From assembly GCF_037963765.1 (NCBI RefSeq), contig NZ_CP150166.1:3169501-3233500 (forward strand): a DNA stretch of 64,000 bases, read 5' to 3'. The notes beneath the pieces are model-generated. The model saw only the letters and a program-made list of their open reading frames with translations, searched no databases and was not told where the DNA came from. The position numbers were made by a program, and so were the translations under genes. How positions within the stretch are numbered: the stretch's first letter is position 1; each line of letters begins with the position of its first letter. This stretch comes from Sporosarcina sp. FSL W8-0480. GTDB taxonomy: Bacteria > Bacillota > Bacilli > Bacillales_A > Planococcaceae. Of the stretch, positions 1-9,255 are shown one piece after another.

Positions 1-1465
1 TATTGTACTGAGCAGTGATTGAGCCTGCTCCAGCTTTTTGAGCTGTAAATTCAAGGCCGTTTGTTGAGATTAGCCCTTGAGGTGAGCTTAGCTTGACATC
101 CGCTTTATTGAATGTGACTGGATTGTAGTAGTTGTCCATCACGTAATCTACTAAAACTGAACCTTTCGTCCCTTTTAAATAGACTCCAGGTTTTGACAGA
201 TGTGCTCCGACTGTTGTCGGTGTCCCTACTGGTGCTTTTGATACTGCGAAAAGTGCAGTGGAGACGGAGCGCTCTCTGCCGTCTGATGGTTTATTGAATA
301 GGGAGACGTTGAAGTCCCCAGGCTTACGGACAGCCATCGTCGTGGAGCCGCCACCATCCAAGTTAAGCGCTTGGTGCGCGCCGATCGACACAAGGTATTC
401 CGCGAATTCCCTCATGTTTTGTCCACGGCTATAGCCGGATTGTCTTCCGTCTACAGTAACCATGAATACTTTTGTTCCTGTTTTATCGATCGCAATCGCC
501 GTACGTGGTGCGCGTTCCGTTGCACGGTCACTGTTCGGATCGATTCCAAGATTCACTTTGCCGTCTTTGACAAGTTCAGGACCGGACGTAAGCATGAATG
601 ATGCGCCTTTCCATTTGTCGTCGATATCGGCAGTGATGGAGATTGTTTCACCGATTCCGATGTCCTTGATAAGTTGCATCGCTTCCCCGTGTGCTGACAG
701 GACGAATCCGTCTTTCGGGATAGTGGAAGCTGTCGGGTTGTTGCGTTCCCGGATTTTTGTTACTTTACCTGTTACTGTTTCCCCGAAGTTAAGGGCTGTT
801 CCGCCTGTAACGCCTTCAATGACGAGTTCGATTCCAAGTGCGTTAGTTTCAGTAGTTGGTTTCGGGTAAAGTGGTGTATAAAGGATTAAGTTGTCATTCG
901 AACGGTGCTTGTCCGTTGAAGTGATCGGGTAATCTTGTCCATTATGATTGAATGATAGACTTAAGTTATACGAATCTATCTTTCCTTTATTAGTGCTGTC
1001 GATACCGAATGCAATCGGTTGGTTGACGTATTGGTCTCTACCGGATGCGATGATTCCCGCGTTCATGAGTCTATCGCGGTAGGCGATGAGATACATTGGT
1101 AGGTAGCCTTGGTCAGATCCCCAGAAGAATGAACCGTTGATCGCACCTGCTACTTGCTGGCCTAATGCAGTGTATGCGTTTGCTTGGCTTGTAGTAGTTG
1201 CGAGTTTGCTAAGCGGCGTCGGAATGCTGACGTCGATTGTTGTGAATGGGTCGTTCAGGTCAACGATTAACTGTTTAAATGCTTGAGCCTCATTGTTTAC
1301 TATTGTGTTCGTAGATTCATATTGGACACCTTGTGAGATTTTAGTAGATTCCGTGATAGGTGCCGCTGTCGTATTTGGTGTTTCTGCTAATGCGAGATTT
1401 GGTATTAATAGAAAAATCACAAGAAGTAGGGTGCTGAGTTTCGACAGTTGTTTACGTTTATGCAA
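1..1465 (-). CDS. Secreted phosphodiester glycosidase (NAGPA-like) protein, 3' part outside the window
   Basis: I translated this gene myself; it is open from 1465 to the window edge (488 codons). It starts with TTG behind AAAGGGG; a nearby ATG is out of frame. The first 26 residues (HKRKQ, a hydrophobic stretch, then NLALA/ET) form a signal peptide. The stretch GQQVAGAINGSFFW, then PRTAIAID, VDGRQSGYSRG and, at about residue 360, ALNLDGGGSTTM are typical of the phosphodiester glycosidase (NAGPA, formerly DUF2233) family, which removes sugars linked through phosphodiesters. The region after about residue 380 looks like a beta-rich, Ig-like domain. The missing C-terminus could carry SLH domains like its neighbours, but this cannot be seen. 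It lies next to a polysaccharide polymerase gene, so a role on wall polymer is an inference. Confidence 0.8.
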   Translation of the reverse strand, partial: MHKRKQLSKLSTLLLVIFLLIPNLALAETPNTTAAPITESTKISQGVQYESTNTIVNNEAQAFKQLIVDLNDPFTTIDVSIPTPLSKLATTTSQANAYTALGQQVAGAINGSFFWGSDQGYLPMYLIAYRDRLMNAGIIASGRDQYVNQPIAFGIDSTNKGKIDSYNLSLSFNHNGQDYPITSTDKHRSNDNLILYTPLYPKPTTETNALGIELVIEGVTGGTALNFGETVTGKVTKIRERNNPTASTIPKDGFVLSAHGEAMQLIKDIGIGETISITADIDDKWKGASFMLTSGPELVKDGKVNLGIDPNSDRATERAPRTAIAIDKTGTKVFMVTVDGRQSGYSRGQNMREFAEYLVSIGAHQALNLDGGGSTTMAVRKPGDFNVSLFNKPSDGRERSVSTALFAVSKAPVGTPTTVGAHLSKPGVYLKGTKGSVLVDYVMDNYYNPVTFNKADVKLSSPQGLISTNGLEFTAQKAGAGSITAQYN

Positions 1466-1593
1466 TTATTCATTCCCCTTTGTTAGTTGATGTATGTTCA
1501 TTATAATCTCTTATCCTTTTATTTGTATAGTAATGGGAGATTTTCGTTCTAATAGACTACTAAAAAAAGAAAGTCCGGAGGACTGCCTAATAC

Positions 1594-1721
1594 TGTTGAT
1601 TTGCACTTCAGGCGGACGCTTTCCGCGGGCACGGCTTCAGCCGCTTCCCTCGCTGCGCTCAGTCCAGGGTCTTCAGCTCGCGCTGTTCCCGCTGGAGTCG
1701 CCGCCTTACGTTCCAATCAAC
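1594..1721. repeat. GC-rich palindromic intergenic repeat, copy 1
   Basis: This element is bounded by GTTGATT and AATCAAC and contains the block GGCGGACGCTTTCCG near the left end and GGAGTCGCCGCC near the right end. The same blocks occur at 3639-3843 and, reversed, at 50359-50488. It is non-coding and far richer in GC than its surroundings. It looks like a small non-autonomous repeat of Bacillales genomes. Confidence 0.7.
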
Positions 1722-1764
1722 GGAAACTCCATCTAAACACCACAGAGTGTCAGGCGCGGAGAAT

Positions 1765-1846
1765 CCGCTCTCAGGGAGGAAGAACGAGCTCTTGAGCTGG
1801 AAGAATGAGCTCACGAGAGAAACAATGAGCTCTTGGGCATTGAAGT
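1765..1846. repeat. Short 21-bp phased array with GAGCTC core
   Basis: GAGCTC occurs at 1786, 1807 and 1827, so about every 21 bases, with a degenerate further unit upstream. The spacing and design resemble the longer arrays elsewhere in this window. The conserved module at 1932-1995 and its inverted partner follow directly. Confidence 0.55.
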
Positions 1847-1850
1847 GCTT

Positions 1851-1995
1851 TTAGATTGTCAAAGGCATTAGGCGCGAATCAGTGTGTGGAGATAATAGAG
1901 AGTAACCGCGGGCAGAAAAGACCAGGTACGCGGAAGGGTAATGTTTTCTCATAGGAGTATTTTGACGCGCTTAATGCCTTTAACAAATTAGGGTT
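1851..1995. repeat. MITE-like element made of two inverted copies of the GCGCNTAATGC module
   Basis: The left end (1851-1881) reads TTGTCAAAGGCATTAGGCGC. The right end (1961-1995) carries its near reverse complement, GCGCTTAATGCCTTTAACAA followed by ATTAGGG. The roughly 80 bases between include CCGCGGG at 1909. The same arrangement is found at 63322-63439, and single right-end copies occur at four other places. Confidence 0.6.
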
Positions 1996-2007
1996 TATTA
2001 AAACAGA

Positions 2008-2044
2008 AAAGCCCCGATCTCAGGAAATTCCTGAAACCGGGGTT
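2008..2044 (-). terminator. Rho-independent terminator of the O-antigen-ligase-like gene
   Basis: Read on the minus strand, CCCCGGTTTCAGG and CCTGAGATCGGGG form a stem followed by CTTTTCTGTTTT, just after the stop at 2052. Confidence 0.8.
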
Positions 2045-2051
2045 CTTCTGT

Positions 2052-3503
2052 TTATTGCAAACGCGTAGTTTTCTTTGATGTATAAGCCAAGAAGACTGCT
2101 GTCAGGATGTAGAAGTACATCGTGAATGTCTTGTCTTCCCAGATGTTATAGATGAAACCACACCAGTAGACACTGATGAGTAAAGCTAACATCGGGATGG
2201 CTTTGTCCGACTGCTTACGTCTCATCCAGAACACGGCTAACATGCCTAATAGGAATACAGCAAATAGCAATACGCCTACAGCACCGTTCTGAGTAATGAC
2301 CTGGATGTACTGGTTGTCCGAATAGATATTGAAACGGACGTCGTATTGGCTATAGTATGGCGACGAATATACTTTTGAAGCCGAGTCCCCGAATGTACCG
2401 AAGCCTGTTCCGATTACCGGATAGTCTTTAAAGATCTCGAGACCTTTGTAGACGATGAACAAGCGTCCAGTTGTCTTACTCTTTTCAAATGTGTCCGACT
2501 GGAATGTTTCTTTGATGCGTGTTGACTCAATAGCGAAAGTTTCGCCTGGTTCAGGTGTACCTGTACGTACGATTTCACCGATTTCAGTGTTCGAGCTGAT
2601 CCATGATGCAGCTTTTGTTATAGGTACTGTAATTAGGATGAAGCCTAACGCAACTGCAATTCCTGATTTCAATACGAATTTCCAATTCCTTGTGAACAGG
2701 AAGTAGATGACAATTCCGATGATGAAGGCAATCCATGTACCACGGCTATACGTAAGTATCCATGTACCTGCAAGCACGACAAGAACGATATTAAGCACCC
2801 ATTGAAGCTTCGTCTTCGGAAGTAGTGTCTTTAAGTAGTAAATAAGAATGCCAGAAATTGTTAAATAGACGGCAAACACGTTCGGATTGTTTACAAGTCC
2901 GTAGATACGGCTTGCGTTATTTTTCGAAAGCTGGCGATTCACCCATTGATCCGGCATGAGGAGTGAACGGGCGGATAGCTTTTCGACGAGTCCTTGGATG
3001 ATCAATACGACTGTGACAAATAGAGTGACGGCAAGGAAATTCATAATATCCCGTTTCGTAATGTCCAATCGTTTAACGATATATAATAGAAGGAACATGA
3101 TTACGAATGCGCGGATTTGGAAAATGATTGCTGTCAGGACGACGCCTGATAGGAATGCAGAGACGGTTCCCATCACGATGAACGCAATAAAAGCCCATTC
3201 GAATAGTTCGAATCGGAAAATCGACTTCAAGTCCTTTCGAGAATCCCAAAGTACTCGGAGGAAGGCGAAGACGATGATTAGGTCGCCCACAAGTTTTAAT
3301 CCCGGGCTTAGTTCGATCAGGAATGAGCGTAGCGGGAAGTAGATAAGCAAAAATAAAATGGCCTGTTTGGGCCTGAACAATGCCGCGATTGCTAAGAGGA
3401 GCGAGATGCCATAGGCAATCATTGTATTCGGAATGACAAGCGCCACGGCTAAGAGTAGAACCCCAATGATTGGCACGGCCATTTCTCTAAGGTTAAGATT
3501 CAT
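2052..3503 (-). CDS. O-antigen ligase / Wzy-like polymerase family membrane protein
   Basis: The 483-residue product is an integral membrane protein with about ten to eleven hydrophobic segments and one large hydrophilic loop (about residues 305-390), the usual layout of the Wzy_C/O-antigen ligase family (PF04932). The loop is followed by the conserved-looking GTGFGTFGDSAS and DNQYIQVITQNGAVGVLLF. Members join or polymerise undecaprenyl-linked glycans outside the membrane. Start ATG 3503 follows GAAAGGG. In this setting (csaB, tagA, flippase within 25 kb) it is a good candidate for polymerising or ligating the secondary cell wall polysaccharide, but the substrate is inferred. It is transcribed alone and ends at a clear terminator. 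Confidence 0.8.
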   Translation of the reverse strand: MNLNLREMAVPIIGVLLLAVALVIPNTMIAYGISLLLAIAALFRPKQAILFLLIYFPLRSFLIELSPGLKLVGDLIIVFAFLRVLWDSRKDLKSIFRFELFEWAFIAFIVMGTVSAFLSGVVLTAIIFQIRAFVIMFLLLYIVKRLDITKRDIMNFLAVTLFVTVVLIIQGLVEKLSARSLLMPDQWVNRQLSKNNASRIYGLVNNPNVFAVYLTISGILIYYLKTLLPKTKLQWVLNIVLVVLAGTWILTYSRGTWIAFIIGIVIYFLFTRNWKFVLKSGIAVALGFILITVPITKAASWISSNTEIGEIVRTGTPEPGETFAIESTRIKETFQSDTFEKSKTTGRLFIVYKGLEIFKDYPVIGTGFGTFGDSASKVYSSPYYSQYDVRFNIYSDNQYIQVITQNGAVGVLLFAVFLLGMLAVFWMRRKQSDKAIPMLALLISVYWCGFIYNIWEDKTFTMYFYILTAVFLAYTSKKTTRLQ

Positions 3504-3638
3504 GGAATGACCCTTTCTGTAGTTGTTTCACATTTAAATATTATAGCACAGCGTCAGTATGTATCGGCAGGTTTATTTCATAATTATGTGGACGATTGAT
3601 AGAAGGAAAGGTTCTTACTCAAAGACTATCCAAGAACA

Positions 3639-3843
3639 GTTGATTTTCGCTTCAGGCGGACGCTTTCCGGGGGGCGGGCGGTGAGCCAATCGAACCACGG
3701 AGAGTTCGATTTGCCGTATTTCTGCGTACTTTGCAGAAATTAAGGCATCCTGCTCGCAACGCTGCGCTTTTGCTCGCAAACGCCGTTCTTCGTAACGGCG
3801 TTCGCTAATCCCCTCGGAGTCGCCGCCTTCCGCTACAATCAAC
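3639..3843. repeat. GC-rich palindromic intergenic repeat, copy 2 (long form)
   Basis: This copy is bounded by GTTGATT and AATCAAC. It shares GGCGGACGCTTTCCG and GGAGTCGCCGCCTTCCG with the copies at 1594 and 50359, but carries about 75 extra bases with internal hairpins such as AACGCCGTT near AACGGCGTT. An open frame crosses it but has no ribosome binding site. Confidence 0.7.
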
Positions 3844-3870
3844 GGAGACTCCACTTATATTTGCAAAGGG

Positions 3871-5577
3871 TCACTGCTCTTTCTCTTTATCAAAAAACGT
3901 CTCCGTCAGTTGCTCATACCAGCGTTTGTAAATGGGGTTTTCAAAGGTCGCCATTCGTTCGACCATGTTCACTCCCTGGTAGAACATCATTCCTTTTTCA
4001 TCTAAGCCGTAGCGTTTCGACATATCCATGTAAAGGTCGAATGCTTCTACGCCTTGTTCGGCTTTGTCGTTATGGTAGGAGTCGATTTCTATCGTGATAC
4101 CTGTACCGTATATTTGTGCATTCAGGAATGCGCGGTGCAATCGTTCTTCTTTGTTGTTGATGTTTGATCTGAATGCATTCGGTTGGAGGAATGCGGCGTC
4201 GAAGCCGTAGTCTTTCCATTTATAGAAATTTGTTGATGTCGCGTGTGGTGAGTAGATGAAGAATTTGTCATTCTTTTTCAAGATGCTTGAAATGGATGAG
4301 ATGATGACTTCATCGTCTACTGTACGGACTGTTTCGCTTAGCCAATAGAATCCTTTGAAGTTCAGATTCTCATATTTACCTGTCTCGAAACGTTCCATTA
4401 CTTCCTTTACATACCAATTGGCGAGGTCGTATCGGGCGTATACGTCACTTCCGGCGCTTTCGCCGTTGAATTTGATGATTGGCTCGTTTCGTTTTGGATA
4501 AGGTATTGCAATGTAGACGTCGACTTTCCTGTTCAAATGTCTTGCGGTTGAATTCAAGTTTACAACGGCTCCATCCTGAGCAAATGTCCGTTCAATGTAG
4601 GTTCTCCAATCTGCGTAGTTTGCATGGTTTGATGGCCCATCTACGAATTGGTCGTTGTTTTCATTGTATCGGAGCCCTAAAATGACGAAAGTGTCGAACA
4701 TATCTTTCCGCTCGCCATCTTTTAGCTTCGTCTTCAAGTATTGATTGAAGAAATTTGTAGAGAATTTCTCTGTTTCATTGAAACCGTTGTAAATGAGCAC
4801 TCCGCTGTTCAGATTGGTTTTATCTGCAGCCGCAATCGTTTGCGGGTATTTATTGAATTTATTGCTTTGCGGGTGGACTGTCCCTTTTGGATAATAGAGG
4901 GCAAGTTCGATTGCGTCATCGACATTCTGGACGACTTCGACGAGTTCACCATCGTTTCTCACTTCGTAAGCGACCGGCTTCTGATATACCCTGTAAAGGA
5001 ATGCACTGAATTGCCCGCGCGTTACCGTTTCACTTGGACGGAATGTGCCGTCGTTGTAACCGGTTGTCACTTCTTCGAATGCAATCGCGTCTATGAATAG
5101 GAAATAAGGATCTTCATATGGCACATCGAAAAATTGACTTGCGCCCTTCCCTTCATATCCATAAGCAGTTGCGAGCATTTTCGACATTTCGTCACGAGTT
5201 AGTGGCTCGTCAGGATGGAAATAGCCCTTGTCGAGTGAAAGCCAATTGTTTTCGAGTGCAATCATGATTTCTTTGTAGCCGGGTGAAGTTGGTAGTAGGT
5301 CTTCGACTGGTGTTGGTTCCTCGTTGAGTTCGTAGAGATCGAGGACTCTTGTTAACATGACTGCTGCGTCTTTTCGTTTGATGTCGAATCCAGGTCTGAA
5401 GTAGCCGTCAGAGAACCCTCGGATTACATTATGTTGTGCTGCGAATTGGATGTCTTTGTAGGCCCAGTATTGATAGGAAACGTCTTTGAATGTGGATGCC
5501 TGTGCGGTTGATGTCCCGATGATGGATAGGCATATGATGGTGATGACGAAGCCGAGTTGCTGTAAACGTTTTTTCAT
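3871..5577 (-). CDS. SLH-domain exoprotein with a DUF4855-like C-terminal domain
   Basis: The product has 568 residues from ATG 5577, chosen because GAAGGAGAAGGTGG precedes it and MKKRLQQLGFVITIICLSII begins a signal peptide ending at TAQA. Three SLH repeats follow (about residues 28-75, 90-135 and 150-200; for example VIRGFSDGYFRP and EVTTGYNDGTFRP). The rest (about 245-550), with GFYWLSETVRTVDDEVI and FIYSPHATSTNFYKWKDYGF, matches my recollection of DUF4855, a domain often found behind SLH domains and of unknown activity. The SLH triplet should hold the protein on pyruvylated SCWP. It is monocistronic in appearance and near other SLH genes on the same strand. Confidence 0.8.
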   Translation of the reverse strand: MKKRLQQLGFVITIICLSIIGTSTAQASTFKDVSYQYWAYKDIQFAAQHNVIRGFSDGYFRPGFDIKRKDAAVMLTRVLDLYELNEEPTPVEDLLPTSPGYKEIMIALENNWLSLDKGYFHPDEPLTRDEMSKMLATAYGYEGKGASQFFDVPYEDPYFLFIDAIAFEEVTTGYNDGTFRPSETVTRGQFSAFLYRVYQKPVAYEVRNDGELVEVVQNVDDAIELALYYPKGTVHPQSNKFNKYPQTIAAADKTNLNSGVLIYNGFNETEKFSTNFFNQYLKTKLKDGERKDMFDTFVILGLRYNENNDQFVDGPSNHANYADWRTYIERTFAQDGAVVNLNSTARHLNRKVDVYIAIPYPKRNEPIIKFNGESAGSDVYARYDLANWYVKEVMERFETGKYENLNFKGFYWLSETVRTVDDEVIISSISSILKKNDKFFIYSPHATSTNFYKWKDYGFDAAFLQPNAFRSNINNKEERLHRAFLNAQIYGTGITIEIDSYHNDKAEQGVEAFDLYMDMSKRYGLDEKGMMFYQGVNMVERMATFENPIYKRWYEQLTETFFDKEKEQ

Positions 5578-5668
5578 TCCACCTTCTCCTTCTTGTTGCA
5601 AGGGCACCAGGTCACAGCCACAATTAGCGTCCTTCCGCGAATTGTGGCTGCGCCTAATTCCCGTGAGA

Positions 5669-7138
5669 TTAGTAATGTACTGTCACAGGACTAATAATAT
5701 ATGGAGCCGCGATAAAACCTGTTACCACTTTTCCGTTAACCGTAGTCTTCACCGGATACCAGATGTAGTTGTTTGGTGATTTTGGATCCGTATCGTAGAC
5801 TGGTCCACCAATAATCGTGAATGCGCCGTCTTTTATTTCAGTAAGATCCGAGTTGGAAGTTGCCTTTGATCTTAGGCCTTTACCAGTGTATTTGACGACC
5901 GAGCCCTCTTTAAGAAGTTCAGCAGATAACGTGCCGTTCCCCGTCATCGTAAAGGCTTTCGTATTGAATTCAATGTTGTCAGTAGTCGAGCCATCGTATG
6001 TGAAGTCATTGATTGACATGTTGATGGATTTGATATTTGTTGTTACAAAGCCATTGCTAAGTTTGCCGTAGACCCTTTCTTGGTAGGCGGTCGGATTTCT
6101 TTCGCCAGTCTCTTGATAGAACGGACTATTTTTCGGCTTTGTTCCGTTATAGGCCATGACTGCGAAGTACCAGTGCTCCAGTACTCTTCGGTCATTTGTG
6201 CCAATCGCCGGAAGGTCCGAACGCTTGAAATTTTCAGACAGGACCTTTATGCCCGCTTCGATATTGTATGCGATATCGTATTTTAGGCGTTCCGTGTCGA
6301 ATTCGGTTCTGTTCGTTAATTGCATCAGACCGATACCGTTGTCATGACTGATTAATGGTTCGCCATTGCTTAAGAAATGTTTCCAACCGCTTTCGACTTC
6401 AACAATAGCCTTTGCAATTTCTGGTGGAACATTCGCTTTTCTTGCTTCTTTTGTCACGAGGCAATTTAATGTCTGGCGATCTGGATTCACTTTGCTTGCT
6501 GGGTTATAGCCGCAAGCGTTTACTGTTAGGCGTAAATTTTCGTTTGTCGCACGTGCAAGGAATGCAGCGAAGTGTGCACGTTTGACCGGATTTTCCGGAC
6601 CAAAACTTGTTTTCGAATAGCCTTGAGTTATTCCGGCAGCAACAAGTTTGGGGATGTATGCATATCCCGCGGAACTGACCGGGACATCCGTGAATGTCAT
6701 CGGTTCTTCTTCGTTCAATTCGAATGCTCTTGTAAGGAAGATTGCCATTTCCCCTCTTGTCACTATTTCTTCGGGCTTGAATGTACCGTCTGTAAAGCCT
6801 TTGATAATCCCTTTATCAGTGGCAGATTGAATTGCACCTGATGCAAAGCTTGATTTGCCGACGTCAGTAAAGATGGTTGCCCTATTTTCCGTTGGTAACT
6901 TTAGAGCTCTTGCAATCATGACCGCCGCCTCCGCCCGTGTTACGACACCGTCCGGATTGAACTTTCCGTCCTTGCCCAAAATAATCCCTTGGCTGGCCAA
7001 ATAATTAATAGGTTCATAGAATTCATAAGTGGTTTTTACATCAGTAAAACCTTCCGCTTTGGCAGTACCGAGGCCAAGGCCAAGGCTACCTGTAACGAAA
7101 AGAGTGGCCGCTGCGATAGATGCTATTAATTTTTTCAT
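5669..7138 (-). CDS. SLH-anchored lytic transglycosylase (SLT) protein
   Basis: The product has 489 residues. A signal peptide (1-28, ending GTAKA) is followed by three N-terminal SLH repeats (about 30-200, for example GIIKGFTDGTFKPEEIVTRGE). Residues about 225-350 form a goose-lysozyme/SLT-type domain: the likely catalytic Glu in AIVEVESGW, then GIGLMQLTN, AYNIEAGIKVL and VMAYNGT. Such enzymes cleave the MurNAc-GlcNAc bond of peptidoglycan and leave anhydro-MurNAc. The last 120 residues are beta-rich and end in an SH3-like stretch. Start ATG 7138 lies behind GGGAGGGG. One of five SLH-anchored proteins in the window that look like wall-active enzymes or wall-associated factors. Confidence 0.85.
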   Translation of the reverse strand: MKKLIASIAAATLFVTGSLGLGLGTAKAEGFTDVKTTYEFYEPINYLASQGIILGKDGKFNPDGVVTRAEAAVMIARALKLPTENRATIFTDVGKSSFASGAIQSATDKGIIKGFTDGTFKPEEIVTRGEMAIFLTRAFELNEEEPMTFTDVPVSSAGYAYIPKLVAAGITQGYSKTSFGPENPVKRAHFAAFLARATNENLRLTVNACGYNPASKVNPDRQTLNCLVTKEARKANVPPEIAKAIVEVESGWKHFLSNGEPLISHDNGIGLMQLTNRTEFDTERLKYDIAYNIEAGIKVLSENFKRSDLPAIGTNDRRVLEHWYFAVMAYNGTKPKNSPFYQETGERNPTAYQERVYGKLSNGFVTTNIKSINMSINDFTYDGSTTDNIEFNTKAFTMTGNGTLSAELLKEGSVVKYTGKGLRSKATSNSDLTEIKDGAFTIIGGPVYDTDPKSPNNYIWYPVKTTVNGKVVTGFIAAPYIISPVTVHY

Positions 7139-7200
7139 TCAATTTCCCCTCCCTGTTATTAGACTACTATAATATTGTGAAGTTTGAAAGGTAAAGATAG

Positions 7201-7238
7201 GAAAAAGCCCCCCAAAGCTTAGACGCTCTGAAGGGCTT
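7201..7238 (-). terminator. Probable terminator after the 7252-9255 gene
   Basis: On the minus strand an imperfect stem from AAGCCCTTCAGAGCG to GGGGGGCTT is followed by TTTCC. It lies between two SLH genes on the same strand. Confidence 0.55.
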
Positions 7239-7251
7239 GATAGTTTCATAA

Positions 7252-9255
7252 TTAGTTAATGAATTTGATTTCCGCAAGGAAGTTGTAAATGATTTTCGCC
7301 ATTTGTGCACGGTTAGCGTCTGCGTTTGGACGGAACGTGTCATCAAGGTAGCCGTCAAGTAGGCCCGCTTGGTAAACGCGCTCAACGTGCGTACGTGAAG
7401 CTGCACCGATATCCTTGTTATCTTTGAATGCTGTCAATGCTTTCTTCGTGTCAAATGTCACTTTGTCAGCACCAACATAGTCGATTGCACGGCTGATCAT
7501 GATTGCCGCTTGGTCACGAGTGATTTCTTCGTATGGACGGAATGTGCCATCAGTGAAACCAGCTACGATTCCAGCTTCAACGACTGCAGCGATTTCGCCG
7601 TTTTTGTTGAACGCTTGGCTTGCAGATACATCTGCGAATACGTTTGCTGATTTATCCATAGCTACGATACCAAGACCGCGAGAAAGGATAGCAGCGAACT
7701 CACCACGAGTGATCATCTTAGTCGGAGCATACTCAGTAGCTGTTACGCCGTTAACTACCATACGGGAAGCCAATGGATTAATGAACTCTTCAGCCCAGCT
7801 TGTACCTGCAGTGATGTCCGTGAATGACTTAGAGTGTTCGATCAATGTATAAACAGAGTTTGTAGAACGGTAAAGGTTCGCAGATTTTTTACCGTCAGTT
7901 ACATATGTCGGCACTGCAGTAACATTACCTTTTGCATCAACTGTTACACCAACTGTTGTTAGTGGGTTTAGATCAGCTGAAGCAGGTAGTGAACGCTTAA
8001 TCGGTGTTGGGAATACATTCAATGCTACAGACTTGCCACCTGGTGCCCCAACAGAAACGTTGAAGTCAAATGCGTCTGCAAGTACTTTGTAAGCCGCTTT
8101 GCCTGCAAGTGGGTTGTCCACTTTTGTTACTGAAACATTAAGTTTCAATTCAGCAGAAGCAACATCCAAGTCTTTAGCGATTGCAGTTAGGTCAAATGCA
8201 TCAACTGGCAATTCGTATGCTACATCACCGAATTGAAGAACGATTACAGCATTGCTGTTTTTCTTAGAAAGTGCATTCAAGATAGTTCCAGGAATGTTAG
8301 CTTCTGTTGCGCCTGCCGGTGCATTAACGACTAACTCGTCGACTTTATCTGCATTGTTGATAGCATCGATAACTAATTGAGGGTTGCTGTCGATTGCGCC
8401 AGAGTCAACTTCAACTGAATTGTCTCCAGTTGTTGGTGGTGTAGGTGGGATTACTACGCCGCCTCCGCCACTGTTGTTACCGCCATCGCCGTCACCCGTA
8501 TCCGGATTGACGATTTTATTGTATTCAGCAGCTAATTCTTTAAATGTAGCCTTTTGTGTAGGGGTAATTTTCGCTTCAGAAACAATTTCAGCTAAAGTGA
8601 TTCCCGTTTGAAGTTTATCAAGGGACTTATTTACACCATCTTTGATAGGCTTATATTTTGCATTAGTGTAAGATACTTCAAATAATGCATCAATGAATTT
8701 ATCAAACTGTGATCCTTCATCGTCCATTGTAGACAAAACTTCTTTCTGAACATCTACTAAATATAGGATGAAAAGGTCACGCAAGTCATCAGCATAAGCT
8801 TCTTGTCCAAATGCCTTTTTCAATGTTTCATCTGATACTTCATCTGTAAATGTTTCGAAAGCAGCTTTCATATCTACTGCAGTAACTGAGCTAGTAAGGA
8901 ATTTGAACAATGCATCCACTACAGTTTTTGCATTAGTGTCAGATTTGTCTTTTAGAACGTCTTGAGAATAATCTTTCTTTTCAAGTTGTTCTTTAATTAA
9001 TTTACGCGCTTCACGTAATTGGGCTTCCTTACTTTTTTCTGGATCGTTCTTATTCGGGTCAGCAGCTTTAAGATTATCAAAAGCTTTATCCAGATTGTTA
9101 ATCAAGTCATTGATTTGTTTTTGGGCATCAGCACCAATTGGTTTAGCATCTGCCGCATTTACAGTTCCAGCACCAACAGCAAGAACTGGTGTCAATGCTA
9201 CGGCACCGATCATTGTTGATTTTAGAACTTTAGAGCTAAAATTTGTCTTTGTCAT
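7252..9255 (-). CDS. Exoprotein with C-terminal SLH domains and a helical N-terminal region
   Basis: The product has 667 residues. The signal peptide ends near residue 34 (VNAADA). Residues 40-240 are rich in Lys, Asp, Glu and Leu and look alpha-helical. A glycine/proline linker (GGNNSGGGG, then IPPTPPTT) leads to a beta-rich part (about 275-470) and three SLH repeats at the C-terminus (about 490-667; GIVAGFTDGTFRPYEEITRD, GLLDGYLDDTFRPNADANRA). I do not recognise a catalytic domain. It may be structural or an adhesin-like surface protein. Start ATG 9255 follows GGGGTGA. A terminator lies between it and the SLT gene, so it is probably its own unit. Confidence 0.75.
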   Translation of the reverse strand: MTKTNFSSKVLKSTMIGAVALTPVLAVGAGTVNAADAKPIGADAQKQINDLINNLDKAFDNLKAADPNKNDPEKSKEAQLREARKLIKEQLEKKDYSQDVLKDKSDTNAKTVVDALFKFLTSSVTAVDMKAAFETFTDEVSDETLKKAFGQEAYADDLRDLFILYLVDVQKEVLSTMDDEGSQFDKFIDALFEVSYTNAKYKPIKDGVNKSLDKLQTGITLAEIVSEAKITPTQKATFKELAAEYNKIVNPDTGDGDGGNNSGGGGVVIPPTPPTTGDNSVEVDSGAIDSNPQLVIDAINNADKVDELVVNAPAGATEANIPGTILNALSKKNSNAVIVLQFGDVAYELPVDAFDLTAIAKDLDVASAELKLNVSVTKVDNPLAGKAAYKVLADAFDFNVSVGAPGGKSVALNVFPTPIKRSLPASADLNPLTTVGVTVDAKGNVTAVPTYVTDGKKSANLYRSTNSVYTLIEHSKSFTDITAGTSWAEEFINPLASRMVVNGVTATEYAPTKMITRGEFAAILSRGLGIVAMDKSANVFADVSASQAFNKNGEIAAVVEAGIVAGFTDGTFRPYEEITRDQAAIMISRAIDYVGADKVTFDTKKALTAFKDNKDIGAASRTHVERVYQAGLLDGYLDDTFRPNADANRAQMAKIIYNFLAEIKFIN

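Noticed and set aside
3615..3854. 79-residue frame in the intergenic region
   Set aside because: It lies within the GC-rich palindromic repeat and has no binding site.
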